In this document: positions 26,573 to 35,346 of the stretch, piece by piece
Position numbering within the stretch: the first letter of the stretch is position 1
Layout: every line of letters starts with the position of its first letter
Origin: CAZVNZ01 sp964628515
GTDB lineage: Bacteria; Bacillota; Clostridia; Christensenellales; Christensenellaceae
DNA length: 64,000 bases
Assembly (NCBI GenBank): GCA_964628515.1
Contig: CAZVNZ010000010.1
Span: 1 to 64,000 of the forward strand
Reading direction: 5' to 3'
The notes under the pieces: model-generated
What the model was told of the DNA's origin: nothing
Databases searched by the model: none
The model's input: only the letters and a program-made list of their open reading frames with translations
Made by a program: the position numbers and the translations under genes

Positions 26573-26941
26573 ATGGAAAAAAGCCCAACAAAGTTGGAGT
26601 GGCTTATTTTGGAAGTGCTGTGGGCAAAAAGCCCCATGTTTTTATCCGAAATAATGCAGGAAATGAACAAAAAAGTGGATTGGAAGCAAACCACATATTC
26701 TACCTATCTTAAAAAAATGTGCGATGCAGGGTTTTTGGGGTACAAGGTGATAAGCGGTTTTAGGCAGTATTATCCCGCAATAAAACGGGAGGAATGTATC
26801 GTAAACGAAAGCAAAAGTATGCGCTACAAGCTATCAAACGATAGCGCACTAATGTTTTTAGCCTGTATGATTCGGCAAAGCGATTTAAAAGAGGACGATA
26901 TTAAAGAGCTAAAAAAGCTTATAGACGAGCTTGAGGATTAA
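26573..26941 (+). CDS. BlaI/MecI/CopY-family repressor
   Basis: A 122-residue winged-helix repressor: 'KLEWLILEVLWAKSPMFLSE' and 'WKQTTYSTYLKKMCDAGFLG' are the family's recognition region, followed by a C-terminal dimerisation and cleavage region. Such proteins repress resistance or envelope genes until a membrane protease inactivates them. It is followed after three bases by the M56 sensor gene, the classical pair. The candidate operator on its -10 box suggests autorepression of the operon. Beta-lactam sensing is not shown. Confidence 0.93.
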   Translation: MEKSPTKLEWLILEVLWAKSPMFLSEIMQEMNKKVDWKQTTYSTYLKKMCDAGFLGYKVISGFRQYYPAIKREECIVNESKSMRYKLSNDSALMFLACMIRQSDLKEDDIKELKKLIDELED

Positions 26942-26944
26942 ATT

Positions 26945-29566
26945 ATGGATATTCTTGCAACTTTAGGGGAAATAACGGTGTACAGCGCAATAATTTTTGC
27001 CATACTAATGCTGTTTAAAAAGGTATTTAACAAAAAATTGTCTCCCTTAATGCACTATGTTTTATGGGGATTGCTAATAGCAAGGCTGGTGGTGCCAATA
27101 ACTTTGGACAGCCAAATAAAGTTTATTACCATACCACAAAAAGAGGTGGCAAGTCAAAATTTAAATTTTTATGGTGATGATGATGAAGCTACACCACAGG
27201 CACAAAGGGCAAATACGCAAATGCCTCCAACAAACGGTAATGTGCAACTACATACCAATTTAAACGGCAATATAAATGGTATGGCAACAGGTAATACAAC
27301 AGGTAGCAACACGCTTGGGCAAAATTCTTATACAAAGGGCGTGCAAACGTTTACAATTTATGATGTACTCTTAATAATATGGCTGTTTGGCATAGGAGCG
27401 GTTGGGGTTTATATGTTGTTTTCCTACATGTATTTACGCCAAAAACTAAAGGAAAGCACCTTACTGCCCACCAAAGAATTATATATGCTTTTTTTAGAGT
27501 GCAAAAAAGCCCTTGGCATAAAAGCAAAAATAAAATTGCGGTGTCAGTACGGAATAAATTCTCCGGCACTTTTGTTTCCACGCACCATACTTATGCCTTT
27601 GTGTCTGCTGAAAAACACAAGCGAAGAGCAAATTAAGCTGATGCTAACCCACGAACTTTATCACTATAAATATAAAGACCATTTTGTAATTCTGATGTTA
27701 GCGCTACTAAGAGCGGTATATTGGTTTAACCCTGTGGTGTGGATTAGTTTTTACAAAATAGTAAACGATATGGAAAACCTATGCGACAGTAGGGTAATAA
27801 AGCAGGTAGGGGAGAAAAATCGCCGATTATACGCAGATACTTTATTGCTTTTGTTTTCAATGAACAAAAAGGGGCTTGTGCTTGGAATGGCTAACACAAG
27901 AAAAAATGCAAAAAACAGAATAAAAGGGGTGTACCTAAGAGGAAAATCCGCTAAAGGTACTAAAATCGAGGCGGTTATACTCAGTATGATAATAGGGGTT
28001 ATGTGCTTTACAACCGCTTGCGTACCCACACCACAAAAAGAAGTTGTTGTAAATAAAGCCGAGGGCAAAATGCAGGAGGAGTTAAGCAAACCTGTACAAG
28101 AGACTGTGCCAACGCAAGAGGTAAAGGTGGAGGAAAACCCTTACGCACCTGTTAAATACAATGTTTCCGAGCATTGGAAGGAAGATATGGTAAGGGATAA
28201 CGGCAGGCTAACCATTAATGCGGATATTGATGTACTAATGCCGGATGTGGACGCTTATCCGGTGCAGACTATTGAGCAAAAGCAAATAAACCAACAAGAA
28301 GCAAATGAGTTTATAGATTATTTTGTAGGGGAGAACCCTAAGTTTTACACGGTATATTTGCCAAAAACAAAAAGTGATTATGAGCAAGAAATTATAAATT
28401 TAAAAACATCACTGGCAGAGGTAGAAGCAGGAGGGGATGGCGAGGATCCGGATAGTATACGGGGATATATAGCAGAAAAAGAAAAGAAATTGGAAACAGC
28501 GCCCGCCACGGCAACACCACAAGAAATAGAGCCCGTTTTTACTTATCGACGCAATTTCGAGACCGGAGAACCCGAAAAGGAATATGGGGAACACTATATT
28601 GAGGTGGCAATAAGAGACAACAGCAATTTAAAAAAGGATATATATATTGAAGATGGTAAAGAAGGCGGTATTTCAACGCTGTCATACAACGATATTGGTA
28701 CTTTTGAGAGGGAATCATCAATAAAACAGCAGTTGGTATATTGCGAAGCTCAATTTGAACGAATAAATAAAAATATGATTGCTAATCCAAATTCTCATGC
28801 TGATTACAATGCTATGCTTAAAGAAGAACAGGAAAGTTATGATAAATTTAAAGATTTACTTGAAATATTTAACGAAAATCCAATGGATATAGCGCAAATA
28901 GAGCAAAAAGCAATTATGATACTAAAAGAATTAAATATTACAAATGTGCAAGTTGAAAATGTGGAAAGAGCACTATTAGATTTTTGCGATATTAATGAGG
29001 TGTATAAAAGAAGGGAATTTGTTGAACCTACAGAGCATGGCGTTTATATAAGCTTTATACGTCAAAATGGAGGTGTTTTGAACAAATATTTAACAAGCGG
29101 TGGTTTTAATTCTCAAATATCATATGAGGGTATGTATTCGCCTCCGTTTTTTCCGGAAAACGTTAGTATGGTTTTTGATGTAGAAGGAAATTTACGAAGG
29201 TTTAACAATAGTTTTGTCACTAAAGAAATACAAACAGATGCCAAAAATAGTGAAATATTGCCATTTGAAGAAATAAAAGAAAGGCTTGCAGCACATATTT
29301 TGCATACTGAAAACTATGGTATAGAAAAGAATCTTCGTTACAAACCTGTAGAAGTAAAACTAGCAATGTCATACATAAATGTAAAAGACGAAAATAAACA
29401 AGCTATTGCAGTACCTGCGTGGTATTTTAAAATGGAAGAATATGTTACAATTACAGATAATAATTATACTTTTACTATTGAAGAGGAAAAAGGAGCGGAG
29501 TTAAAAGAATATCTATTTAATGCCATAGACGGCTCGGCAATTTTATTGCCGGGGAACAAAATATAG
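26945..29566 (+). CDS. M56-family (BlaR1-like) sensor protease with a large unrecognised C-terminal domain
   Basis: An 873-residue membrane protein. Helices at the N-terminus ('VYSAIIFAILMLFKKVF', 'HYVLWGLLIARLVVPI') and around residue 140 flank the M56 zinc-protease domain with 'LTHELYHYKYKDH' (HExxH near residue 236). A further helix ('AVILSMIIGVMCFTTACV', near 350) precedes about 500 extracellular residues rich in charged and coiled segments. The penicillin-binding S-x-x-K/KTG motifs of true BlaR1 are not seen there, so another signal is likely. It should cleave or inactivate the adjacent BlaI-type repressor. GAGG inside the end of the repressor gene serves as ribosome site. Confidence 0.85.
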   Translation: MDILATLGEITVYSAIIFAILMLFKKVFNKKLSPLMHYVLWGLLIARLVVPITLDSQIKFITIPQKEVASQNLNFYGDDDEATPQAQRANTQMPPTNGNVQLHTNLNGNINGMATGNTTGSNTLGQNSYTKGVQTFTIYDVLLIIWLFGIGAVGVYMLFSYMYLRQKLKESTLLPTKELYMLFLECKKALGIKAKIKLRCQYGINSPALLFPRTILMPLCLLKNTSEEQIKLMLTHELYHYKYKDHFVILMLALLRAVYWFNPVVWISFYKIVNDMENLCDSRVIKQVGEKNRRLYADTLLLLFSMNKKGLVLGMANTRKNAKNRIKGVYLRGKSAKGTKIEAVILSMIIGVMCFTTACVPTPQKEVVVNKAEGKMQEELSKPVQETVPTQEVKVEENPYAPVKYNVSEHWKEDMVRDNGRLTINADIDVLMPDVDAYPVQTIEQKQINQQEANEFIDYFVGENPKFYTVYLPKTKSDYEQEIINLKTSLAEVEAGGDGEDPDSIRGYIAEKEKKLETAPATATPQEIEPVFTYRRNFETGEPEKEYGEHYIEVAIRDNSNLKKDIYIEDGKEGGISTLSYNDIGTFERESSIKQQLVYCEAQFERINKNMIANPNSHADYNAMLKEEQESYDKFKDLLEIFNENPMDIAQIEQKAIMILKELNITNVQVENVERALLDFCDINEVYKRREFVEPTEHGVYISFIRQNGGVLNKYLTSGGFNSQISYEGMYSPPFFPENVSMVFDVEGNLRRFNNSFVTKEIQTDAKNSEILPFEEIKERLAAHILHTENYGIEKNLRYKPVEVKLAMSYINVKDENKQAIAVPAWYFKMEEYVTITDNNYTFTIEEEKGAELKEYLFNAIDGSAILLPGNKI

Positions 29567-29626
29567 GGCTCTGTGAAATATTTTCTGTAAATTTTAATGT
29601 GCTTTATGTAGTGTGTATTGGCATAG

Positions 29627-29660
29627 AAAAACCGCTGTATATATGAATTACAGCGGTTTT
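29627..29660. terminator. Bidirectional terminator between the M56 gene and tRNA-Ala
   Basis: A perfect 12-bp stem (AAAACCGCTGTA with TACAGCGGTTTT) and 10-nt loop. T-runs exist on both strands, so it can end the + strand operon and the - strand tRNA. Confidence 0.88.
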
Positions 29661-29665
29661 ATTAC

Positions 29666-29741
29666 TGGTGGAGACAGACGGTCTCGAACCGTCGACCTCT
29701 TGACTGCCAGTCAAGCACTCTACCAACTGAGCTATGCCCCC
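29666..29741 (-). tRNA. tRNA-Ala (anticodon GGC)
   Basis: A 76-nt cloverleaf with encoded CCA. The acceptor GGGGGCA pairs with TGTCTCC (two G-U), the anticodon stem is CTTGA/TCAAG with loop CTGGCAG (anticodon GGC), and the T-loop is GTTCGAGAC. The anticodon reads GCC, alanine. Confidence 0.95.
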
Positions 29742-29962
29742 AATAGTTTAATTATATTTAACCTAACCTTAGTTGTCAATGGGTGATTGCATAAAAAATT
29801 AGCACAAAATCAAAATATTTCGCAAAATATGTAAAATATTTATGTTACTATATAATTAAAATATACCTTTCGGAGTGCTGTTATACTACTAATAATAAAG
29901 GGGAAACAGAATATTGCTAAAAAAGCACTCACAAAATATCTAATGGGGAAGGAGCGAAAAAA

Positions 29963-30214
29963 ATGAGCATTTTTGGAAATCTATTCGACTTAAACGGCGA
30001 CGGAAAAGGAAGTCTGTTAGAAGATATGCTAATATTAGAAATGATAGGAGTCACAAGCAAAACCGAAGACGAGGACGATTTATACTACAACACAGATGAC
30101 GAAGATGACGAAGAAACCGAAGAAATCGAGGACTTTGGCTACAACGAGGATTTTGACGATTTCAACGATTTTGACGACTTTAATGACTTTGACAACAAAA
30201 GCGAATACGACTAA
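29963..30214 (+). CDS. Small highly acidic protein with an EF-hand-like loop
   Basis: An 83-residue protein with ribosome site GGAAGGAG just upstream. Residues 9-20 (DLNGDGKGSLLE) fit the 12-residue EF-hand/dockerin calcium loop, with Asp, Asn, Asp at positions 1, 3, 5, Gly at 6 and Glu at 12. The second half is almost entirely Asp/Glu with aromatic residues and ends in a tandem DFNDFD-type repeat (residues 66-77), which is also visible as a repeat in the DNA. No transmembrane or signal segment is present. It is convergent with the HerA-like gene. A calcium-binding role is an inference; no wider family was recognised. Confidence 0.75.
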   Translation: MSIFGNLFDLNGDGKGSLLEDMLILEMIGVTSKTEDEDDLYYNTDDEDDEETEEIEDFGYNEDFDDFNDFDDFNDFDNKSEYD

Positions 30215-30220
30215 GGCAAT

Positions 30221-31714
30221 TTATCTCTTTAAAAGCGAGCCTAAAAGCCCTCTGAAAAGCTGTCTGCCTGCCTCTCTGCCAAAGGAGCCTATAACGGAGG
30301 AGGCGATTTTCTCTGCCTCGGATTTCCTCTTGGTTGATTGCTTTGCATGGGCGCTTTGCTGTTTTGCAAGTTGTTGCTTTTCTTTTAATTGCTCAGCTTG
30401 CTCCTTTTGTAGAGCCTCTTGTTTTTCCGCTAAAACTTCCTGTTGCTGCAAAATTTCAAAGGCTGAAGTCCTGTCTACCCCTACGTTGTATTTGGCGTAA
30501 AGTGGGCAAGCGGAAATCAAACTGCTTCTTGTGGCATCGTCAATTATGCTAAAAGAGCTTAGAGGAGGGTACACAAAAGCACGTTCTACCACGCAAGGAG
30601 CGCCGTTTTCGTCTAATGGTGATATTAACGCTTCGCCGGTGGCAAGTTCTTGTAATACGGTTACCGTGTCAAATGCGGGGTTGGTCCTGAAGGCTTGGGC
30701 AGCTGATTTTAGCGCTTTTTGGTCTTTAGGGGTGTATGCTCTTAAAGCATGTTGGATTTTATTGCCCAGTTGAGAAAGCACACTATCCGGAATATCCGAA
30801 GGGGATTGGGTGATGAAGTAAATACCAACACCTTTAGAGCGTATCAGCTTGGTTATCTGCTCTATTTTTTGCAACAGCTCTTTTGAGGCGTCTGCAAAGA
30901 GTAGGTGCGCTTCATCAAAGAAAAAAACTATTTTGGGCTTGTCGCAATCCCCCACCTCTTCCATATGCTCGTACAACTCGGAAAGCATCCACAAAAGAAA
31001 GGTGGAGTAGAGTAGGGGAGTATTTATAAGCTGAGTACAATCAAGCAAATTAATTATGCCTTTGCCGGTTGAGTCTACTTGTAACCAGTCGGAAATTTCC
31101 AGTGCAGGCTCGCTGAAAAAGTTTTCTCCGCTTTCTTGCTCTAATTGCAAAATAGCACGTTGAATTGCCCCTACCGATTGGGTAGAAACGTTGCCGTAAG
31201 CGGTTTTATACTCACTACCGCAATCTCCCACATGCTGAACCATCGCCTTTAAATCTTTTAAATCCAAAAGTAGCATTTGTTTGTCGTCCGCAATTTTAAA
31301 TATTACGGACATAACGCCCTTTTGTGTATCGTTTAAATTAAGTACACGGGCTAATAAATCGGGGCCTATATCCGAAATTGTGGTGCGGACAGGTATCCCT
31401 TTTTTGCCGAAAACATCAAAAAACCGCACAGGGTAGCTTGTAAAGCTAAGGTCGGTTAAACCAAATTTCGCAATGCGCTCCTTAAGTTTATCGGACATCT
31501 CTCCCTTTTTGGCAAGGCTTGAAACATCACCCTTAACATCCGCCAAAAAAACGGGTGTTCCCATTTCGCTAAAGGCTTCCGCAAGCACCTTTAAGGTTAC
31601 GGTTTTACCCGTGCCGGTGGCGCCTGCAATAAGTCCGTGCCTGTTTGCCATGTTGGGTAGCAAGCAAACCTCCTTTTCTCCCATTCCGATTTTTATTTTG
31701 TTATCCGCATACAT
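30221..31714 (-). CDS. HerA-like P-loop ATPase (DUF853/YjgR type)
   Basis: A 497-residue cytoplasmic ATPase of the HerA/FtsK superfamily. Walker A 'GLIAGATGTGKTVTLKVLAE' (from residue 28), Walker B 'KPKIVFFFDEAHLLFAD' and sensor region 'LIRSKGVGIYFITQSPSDIP' are clear. A Gln/Lys-rich coiled coil and a short hydrophobic C-terminal tail ('GRQLFRGLLGSLL') follow. GGAGGA precedes the start. Members are widespread, but their role (DNA translocation or repair) is poorly known. It is monocistronic. The symbol yjgR would fit only by similarity, so none is given. Confidence 0.9.
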   Translation of the reverse strand: MYADNKIKIGMGEKEVCLLPNMANRHGLIAGATGTGKTVTLKVLAEAFSEMGTPVFLADVKGDVSSLAKKGEMSDKLKERIAKFGLTDLSFTSYPVRFFDVFGKKGIPVRTTISDIGPDLLARVLNLNDTQKGVMSVIFKIADDKQMLLLDLKDLKAMVQHVGDCGSEYKTAYGNVSTQSVGAIQRAILQLEQESGENFFSEPALEISDWLQVDSTGKGIINLLDCTQLINTPLLYSTFLLWMLSELYEHMEEVGDCDKPKIVFFFDEAHLLFADASKELLQKIEQITKLIRSKGVGIYFITQSPSDIPDSVLSQLGNKIQHALRAYTPKDQKALKSAAQAFRTNPAFDTVTVLQELATGEALISPLDENGAPCVVERAFVYPPLSSFSIIDDATRSSLISACPLYAKYNVGVDRTSAFEILQQQEVLAEKQEALQKEQAEQLKEKQQLAKQQSAHAKQSTKRKSEAEKIASSVIGSFGREAGRQLFRGLLGSLLKR

Positions 31715-31908
31715 AATTCTTCCTCCGAAAATCCTTTGTTATTTTTAATAATATAGTTAATTTAGTAGGCTATAAAGGGATTTACCGTAATTTATGTTAT
31801 TTTACACAAAAGGTTTTTTAAAAATTGTTCAAACTTTGTTTACTTTAAATTTGCATAAAAATTTAACCTACCACTTGCAAAAAATTGATTTTATGATATA
31901 CTAAAACG

Positions 31909-32178
31909 TGCCGTACTAAACGGGGAGTTAGCGGTGCCCTGTAACCCACAATCCGCTATAGTGGGGTTGAATTCCGCAACCAGGGTATTGGTTGTAGGGA
32001 TGCGAGCAAATAAGGGACGTTGAGAGATGGGTCCTGTGCAATGATGAGCTGTGAACCCTGTCAGGTCCTGACGGAAGCAGCAGTAAGCGGTAATACTCGT
32101 GTGCCGCAGGTTTGCCTGTTTTGAGTCACCTATTTGATTTCCTCCTGTAAGCAATTATTCAAATTGCGGTGTACGGCA
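31909..32178 (+). ncRNA. ffs: Signal recognition particle RNA (large, Alu-containing type)
   Basis: The roughly 270-nt RNA begins TGCCGTAC and ends with the complementary GTACGGCA, so the ends pair. The 5' part 'ACGGGGAGTTAGCGGTGCCC' with TGTAACCC is the typical Alu domain of Bacillus/Clostridia SRP RNA, and 'TCAGGTCCTGACGGAAGCAG' is the domain IV Ffh-binding loop. A terminator follows at 32226. Confidence 0.95.
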
Positions 32179-32225
32179 TTTAAAATTAGCCAAAGAAATT
32201 ACAAAGGCTAATCATCATAGTAAAA

Positions 32226-32270
32226 AAGGCTTTAGTATACATAAAATTGTGCTAAAGCCTTATTTTTTTT
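32226..32270 (+). terminator. Rho-independent terminator of the SRP RNA gene
   Basis: AAGGCTTTAG (32226-32235) pairs with CTAAAGCCTT (32252-32261), then A and eight T. Confidence 0.9.
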
Positions 32271-32299
32271 ATGGTGATGATGTTATAAAAGCAACCGCC

Positions 32300-32800
32300 T
32301 TAAACGGTTTTAGGCTCGGATGCGTTTTGTACAATTACGTTGGTTTTGCCCACAACAATACCCGTTTTTTCGCTAACATAGGTTGTTACTTCGTCCTTTA
32401 GCCTCTGTGTTACGGCGGCAACATCTGCCGTGGGGCGTAGAGAAACTTTAAGGTTTATTTCCACAATATTGTCGTAAGGCACCACATTTACGTGTACGCT
32501 TGCAACATCAAAGTATTTTTGAATGTATTTTAGTGCGTGGTCTTCCACTACTTTTACAGAAATTAGCACCTCGCCTGTCTCGCTGTTTCCTATTCTTATG
32601 GTTTTAAATGCCTGTTGCTTTTGCTTAAAAAACAACAGCCAAATACCAACTGCAATAAATACTATAAGTATTATTTTAAATAAAACATTAAGCTGGTGGT
32701 AAAACACACTTATGTCAAATGCTCCCGTTGCGGAAATAAGTAAAAATACACAAAATACCACTACTGCTATAATGTATATAAATGTTGCCTTTGTTTTCAT
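32300..32800 (-). CDS. amaP: Alkaline shock response membrane anchor protein AmaP
   Basis: A 166-residue protein with two N-terminal membrane helices ('FIYIIAVVVFCVFLLISAT' and 'VLFKIILIVFIAVGIWLLFF'), then a cytoplasmic Asp23/Gls24-like domain ('ISVKVVEDHALKYIQKYF', 'NIVEINLKVSLRPTADVAAV'). AmaP tethers Asp23 to the membrane. The asp23-type gene lies upstream on the same strand, which fits. GGAGG is nine bases before the ATG. The 271-base gap to the upstream gene contains a perfect 11-bp stem-loop (32863-32873 with 32886-32896), so the two genes may be separately controlled. Confidence 0.88.
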   Translation of the reverse strand: MKTKATFIYIIAVVVFCVFLLISATGAFDISVFYHQLNVLFKIILIVFIAVGIWLLFFKQKQQAFKTIRIGNSETGEVLISVKVVEDHALKYIQKYFDVASVHVNVVPYDNIVEINLKVSLRPTADVAAVTQRLKDEVTTYVSEKTGIVVGKTNVIVQNASEPKTV

Positions 32801-32862
32801 TCTAAATAGCCTCCGTTTATTTGAGGTTTGTAACTTTATACTTGCTATTATAGTATCACAAA

Positions 32863-32896
32863 CAACAAATTAGTGCAATCCTACTCTAATTTGTTG
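32863..32896 (-). other. Stem-loop between asp23-type gene and amaP
   Basis: A perfect 11-bp inverted repeat, CAACAAATTAG / CTAATTTGTTG, with a 12-nt loop. On the - strand only three T follow, so it is a weak terminator or a stabilising structure between the two cell-envelope genes. Confidence 0.6.
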
Positions 32897-33071
32897 AAGG
32901 CTTAATACGCAAAATTTTCTGATTAAGGCTTTACTAAAAGGCAAGCAAAAACTGCTTAAATAAGCCCACAAGCCCAAAAACCCGTTTGCTCTCTAAAAAT
33001 AACTGCAAAGCCACTAAAGTAGTGCATTCACTAATCATCACAAAAAGGCAAAATACACCTAAAGGGTAAAA

Positions 33072-33515
33072 TTATTTTACCCGTGGCTCTATTTGCTTTG
33101 GCTTATTTTTAGGCGTCGGTCTAACCATTGGGGGCAGATGCTCGTCGGAAACACTTATGCCTAATACGTTAATGTTTACTTCCACAACTTTTAGCCCTGT
33201 CATAGTTTCTACCGCATTAATTACGCTGTCTTGTATGTTTTTTGCAACCTCTTGTATGGCAACGCCGTAGTTTACTATCATAGCAATGTCTATTGCCACT
33301 TCCTGTGTGCCCACCTCTACTTTAATGCCCTTTGCAATGTTTTTCTTGCCAAGTAGCTCTGCTATGCCGTCCACAAGCCCACCGCTCATACCTGCTACGC
33401 CCGGAATATCCACCGCCGCCAAGCCTGCAATCGTTGCAATAACATCGCTTGCAAATGTAACCGTACCGTTACTGTTTAAAGCATTTTCGTTTGTTGTTAA
33501 ATCTGTTTGTGCCAT
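33072..33515 (-). CDS. Asp23/Gls24-family envelope stress protein
   Basis: A 147-residue protein. 'VTFASDVIATIAGLAAVDIP' with GVAGMSGG is the typical Asp23 start, and 'VEVGTQEVAIDIAMIVNYGV' is the conserved core; the C-terminal tail is basic and Pro-rich. Asp23 is an abundant cytoplasmic protein that gathers under the membrane through AmaP and helps cope with envelope and alkaline stress. ATG 33515 is chosen because GGAGG lies five bases upstream; the ATG four codons earlier overlaps that site. Confidence 0.92.
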   Translation of the reverse strand: MAQTDLTTNENALNSNGTVTFASDVIATIAGLAAVDIPGVAGMSGGLVDGIAELLGKKNIAKGIKVEVGTQEVAIDIAMIVNYGVAIQEVAKNIQDSVINAVETMTGLKVVEVNINVLGISVSDEHLPPMVRPTPKNKPKQIEPRVK

Positions 33516-33836
33516 ATTAACCTCCATAGCTTTTATTATATGTATATTTGTATCTTAAAGTAAAAAATGTATTGATTTTTATGTATAGCTATATTTTAAA
33601 CTAAAACTACTGTAAATATGCGAATAATTTGTAAACTTTCTATTACTTTTCCTAATTGAAATTTACATTATTTTACCGTTATTGTCAATAAAAAATCCTG
33701 TTTTGCAATTATGATATTTTAATTTGCAAAAATTTGGAATATTTCCATTTTTTCCTAAATAAATTGTTGACAAACCTTCCAAATGGTGTATACTGTATAT
33801 ATACAATATACACGGTTGAACAATGGAGGTACTTGT
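33516..33836. other. Divergent intergenic region between asp23-type and ABC transporter genes
   Basis: This very AT-rich stretch of 321 bases has one clear element, the promoter and palindrome at 33767-33813. I see no gene or RNA in the rest. Confidence 0.5.
33767..33813 (+). promoter_or_regulatory. Promoter with a 28-bp palindromic operator (YtrA/GntR type)
   Basis: TTGACA (33767-33772), 16-bp spacer and TATACT (33789-33794) form the promoter. The palindrome 33786-33813 consists of GTGTATA, a central TGTATATATACA and TATACAC, with a single mismatched pair. It covers the -10 box. The GntR-type repressor encoded as third gene of the operon is the likely binder. Confidence 0.85.
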
Positions 33837-34682
33837 ATGTTAGAAGTAGATAATTTGTGTAAAAGCTACAAATCCTTTAATTTAAGCAATGTTAGTTTTA
33901 AATTGGAAGAAGGCTATATAATGGGGTTTATAGGCGCAAACGGTGCAGGCAAAACCACCACCTTAAAATGTATACTAAACATCGCAAATAAAGATGAGGG
34001 AAAGGTAAATATATTTGGTAAGGATATGGATGTGTTCGAGGAGGACATAAAGCAGGACATCGGCTTTATGCAAGGGGAGTTTGACTATTACGCAAAAACT
34101 AAAATACAAAAGATTGTAAAGGTGTACAGCAGTTTTTACAAAAATTGGGATAATGCTGTTTACAGGAAGTATTTAAAACGCTTTGCCATAGACGAAAACA
34201 AAAAAGTAAGCGAGCTTTCCACAGGAATGAAGGTAAAACTTGCCTTAACAATGGCGCTTTCCCACAACGCAAAGTTGTTTATTTTTGACGAGCCCACCAG
34301 CGGTTTAGACCCACTTGCTCGCAACGAATTATTAGAGCTGTTTGCGGAAATAATTGAGGACGGCAGTCGTAGTATTTTATTTTCCACACACATAACCTCG
34401 GACTTGGACAAATGTGCAGATTACATAATCTTTATAAAGGAAGGCAAGCTAATTGCAAACACCTCAAAAGACGATTTAACGGCGTCTCACAAATTAGTGG
34501 GGGGAAGCAACGAATACTTGACTGACGGTTTAAAAAAGCGAATGGTGGGGTATAAGGAAAATAAATTCGGATTTCATGGGCTTATTAAAACATCGGATTT
34601 GTTGCCGGAGGATAATATTAATGTGGAAACACCCAACATCGAGGACATAATGTTGTTTTATTTGGAGGCAAAAAATGATTAA
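33837..34682 (+). CDS. ABC transporter ATP-binding protein
   Basis: A 281-residue ATPase of the kind paired with small ABC-2 permeases. Walker A is 'GFIGANGAGKTTTLKCIL', the signature region 'VSELSTGMKVKLALTMALSH' and Walker B 'KLFIFDEPTSGLDPLA'. ATG 33837 follows TGGAGG by seven bases; the longer frame starts inside the operator. It overlaps the permease gene by eight bases and belongs to a YtrA-type operon (ATPase, permease, GntR repressor), often linked to response to cell-wall antibiotics. The cargo is unknown. Confidence 0.92.
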   Translation: MLEVDNLCKSYKSFNLSNVSFKLEEGYIMGFIGANGAGKTTTLKCILNIANKDEGKVNIFGKDMDVFEEDIKQDIGFMQGEFDYYAKTKIQKIVKVYSSFYKNWDNAVYRKYLKRFAIDENKKVSELSTGMKVKLALTMALSHNAKLFIFDEPTSGLDPLARNELLELFAEIIEDGSRSILFSTHITSDLDKCADYIIFIKEGKLIANTSKDDLTASHKLVGGSNEYLTDGLKKRMVGYKENKFGFHGLIKTSDLLPEDNINVETPNIEDIMLFYLEAKND

Positions 34683-35316
34683 CGTATTTAAAAAAGAGAT
34701 TGCAATTACAATTTCTCCCATAGCTTATATACTGTTTTTTACCGCTGTAATGCTGTTAATACCCACGTATCCCTACGTTGTGGGGGTAAGCTATGTCTTG
34801 TTTTTCCTCTCGCTGACAATCAATAGAGAATACAAAGACACGGAATTTATGCTTATACTTCCCCTAAAACGAGACAGAATAGTTATGGCAAAGCATTTTA
34901 GCGTAATTTATTTGGAGATACTCCAACTACTTGTGGCAATACCCTTTGCCATTATAAACAGAAATATGTATGCGGACGGTAACGCTATTTTTATGAATGC
35001 GGGTCCCACCTTTTTTGGAGCGGTATTAGTGGCTTACGGCTTTTTTAATCTAATATTTTTAACGAGTTTCTTTAAAACGGGGTATAAAATAGGAATACCT
35101 TATTTGATTGCAATAATTGTTTATTTGCTGATAGCGGCTTTAGTCGAGATTATAATAATACTAAACCCTGCAATAAACAATGCCATAGACAGCTTAAACC
35201 CACAAAATTTACCTTACGAAATTATAGTGCTTGCAGTGGGAATCGGCTTGTTTGTACTGCTAAACACACTTTCTTATAAAATATCCGTTAAGCGATTTAA
35301 TAAGGTGGATTTATAA
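34675..35316 (+). CDS. ABC-2 type transporter permease
   Basis: A 213-residue membrane protein with six predicted spans, among them 'IAYILFFTAVMLLIPTYPYV', 'VAYGFFNLIFLTSFF' and 'EIIVLAVGIGLFVLLNTLSY'. The segment 'NREYKDTEFMLILPLKRDRI' is typical of the small ABC-2 permeases (PF13346-like) coupled to YtrA systems. GGAGG lies nine bases upstream within the ATPase gene. It forms the export channel for the ATPase at 33837. Confidence 0.88.
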   Translation: MINVFKKEIAITISPIAYILFFTAVMLLIPTYPYVVGVSYVLFFLSLTINREYKDTEFMLILPLKRDRIVMAKHFSVIYLEILQLLVAIPFAIINRNMYADGNAIFMNAGPTFFGAVLVAYGFFNLIFLTSFFKTGYKIGIPYLIAIIVYLLIAALVEIIIILNPAINNAIDSLNPQNLPYEIIVLAVGIGLFVLLNTLSYKISVKRFNKVDL

Positions 35317-35346
35317 TAGATTAAAATCTAATTTAGGATGTAGAAG

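Noticed and set aside
29873..29940. GAGTGCT/AGCACTC pair before the acidic protein as a regulatory hairpin
   Set aside because: It has only 7 bp separated by 54 nt of AT-rich DNA, not convincing as a structure.
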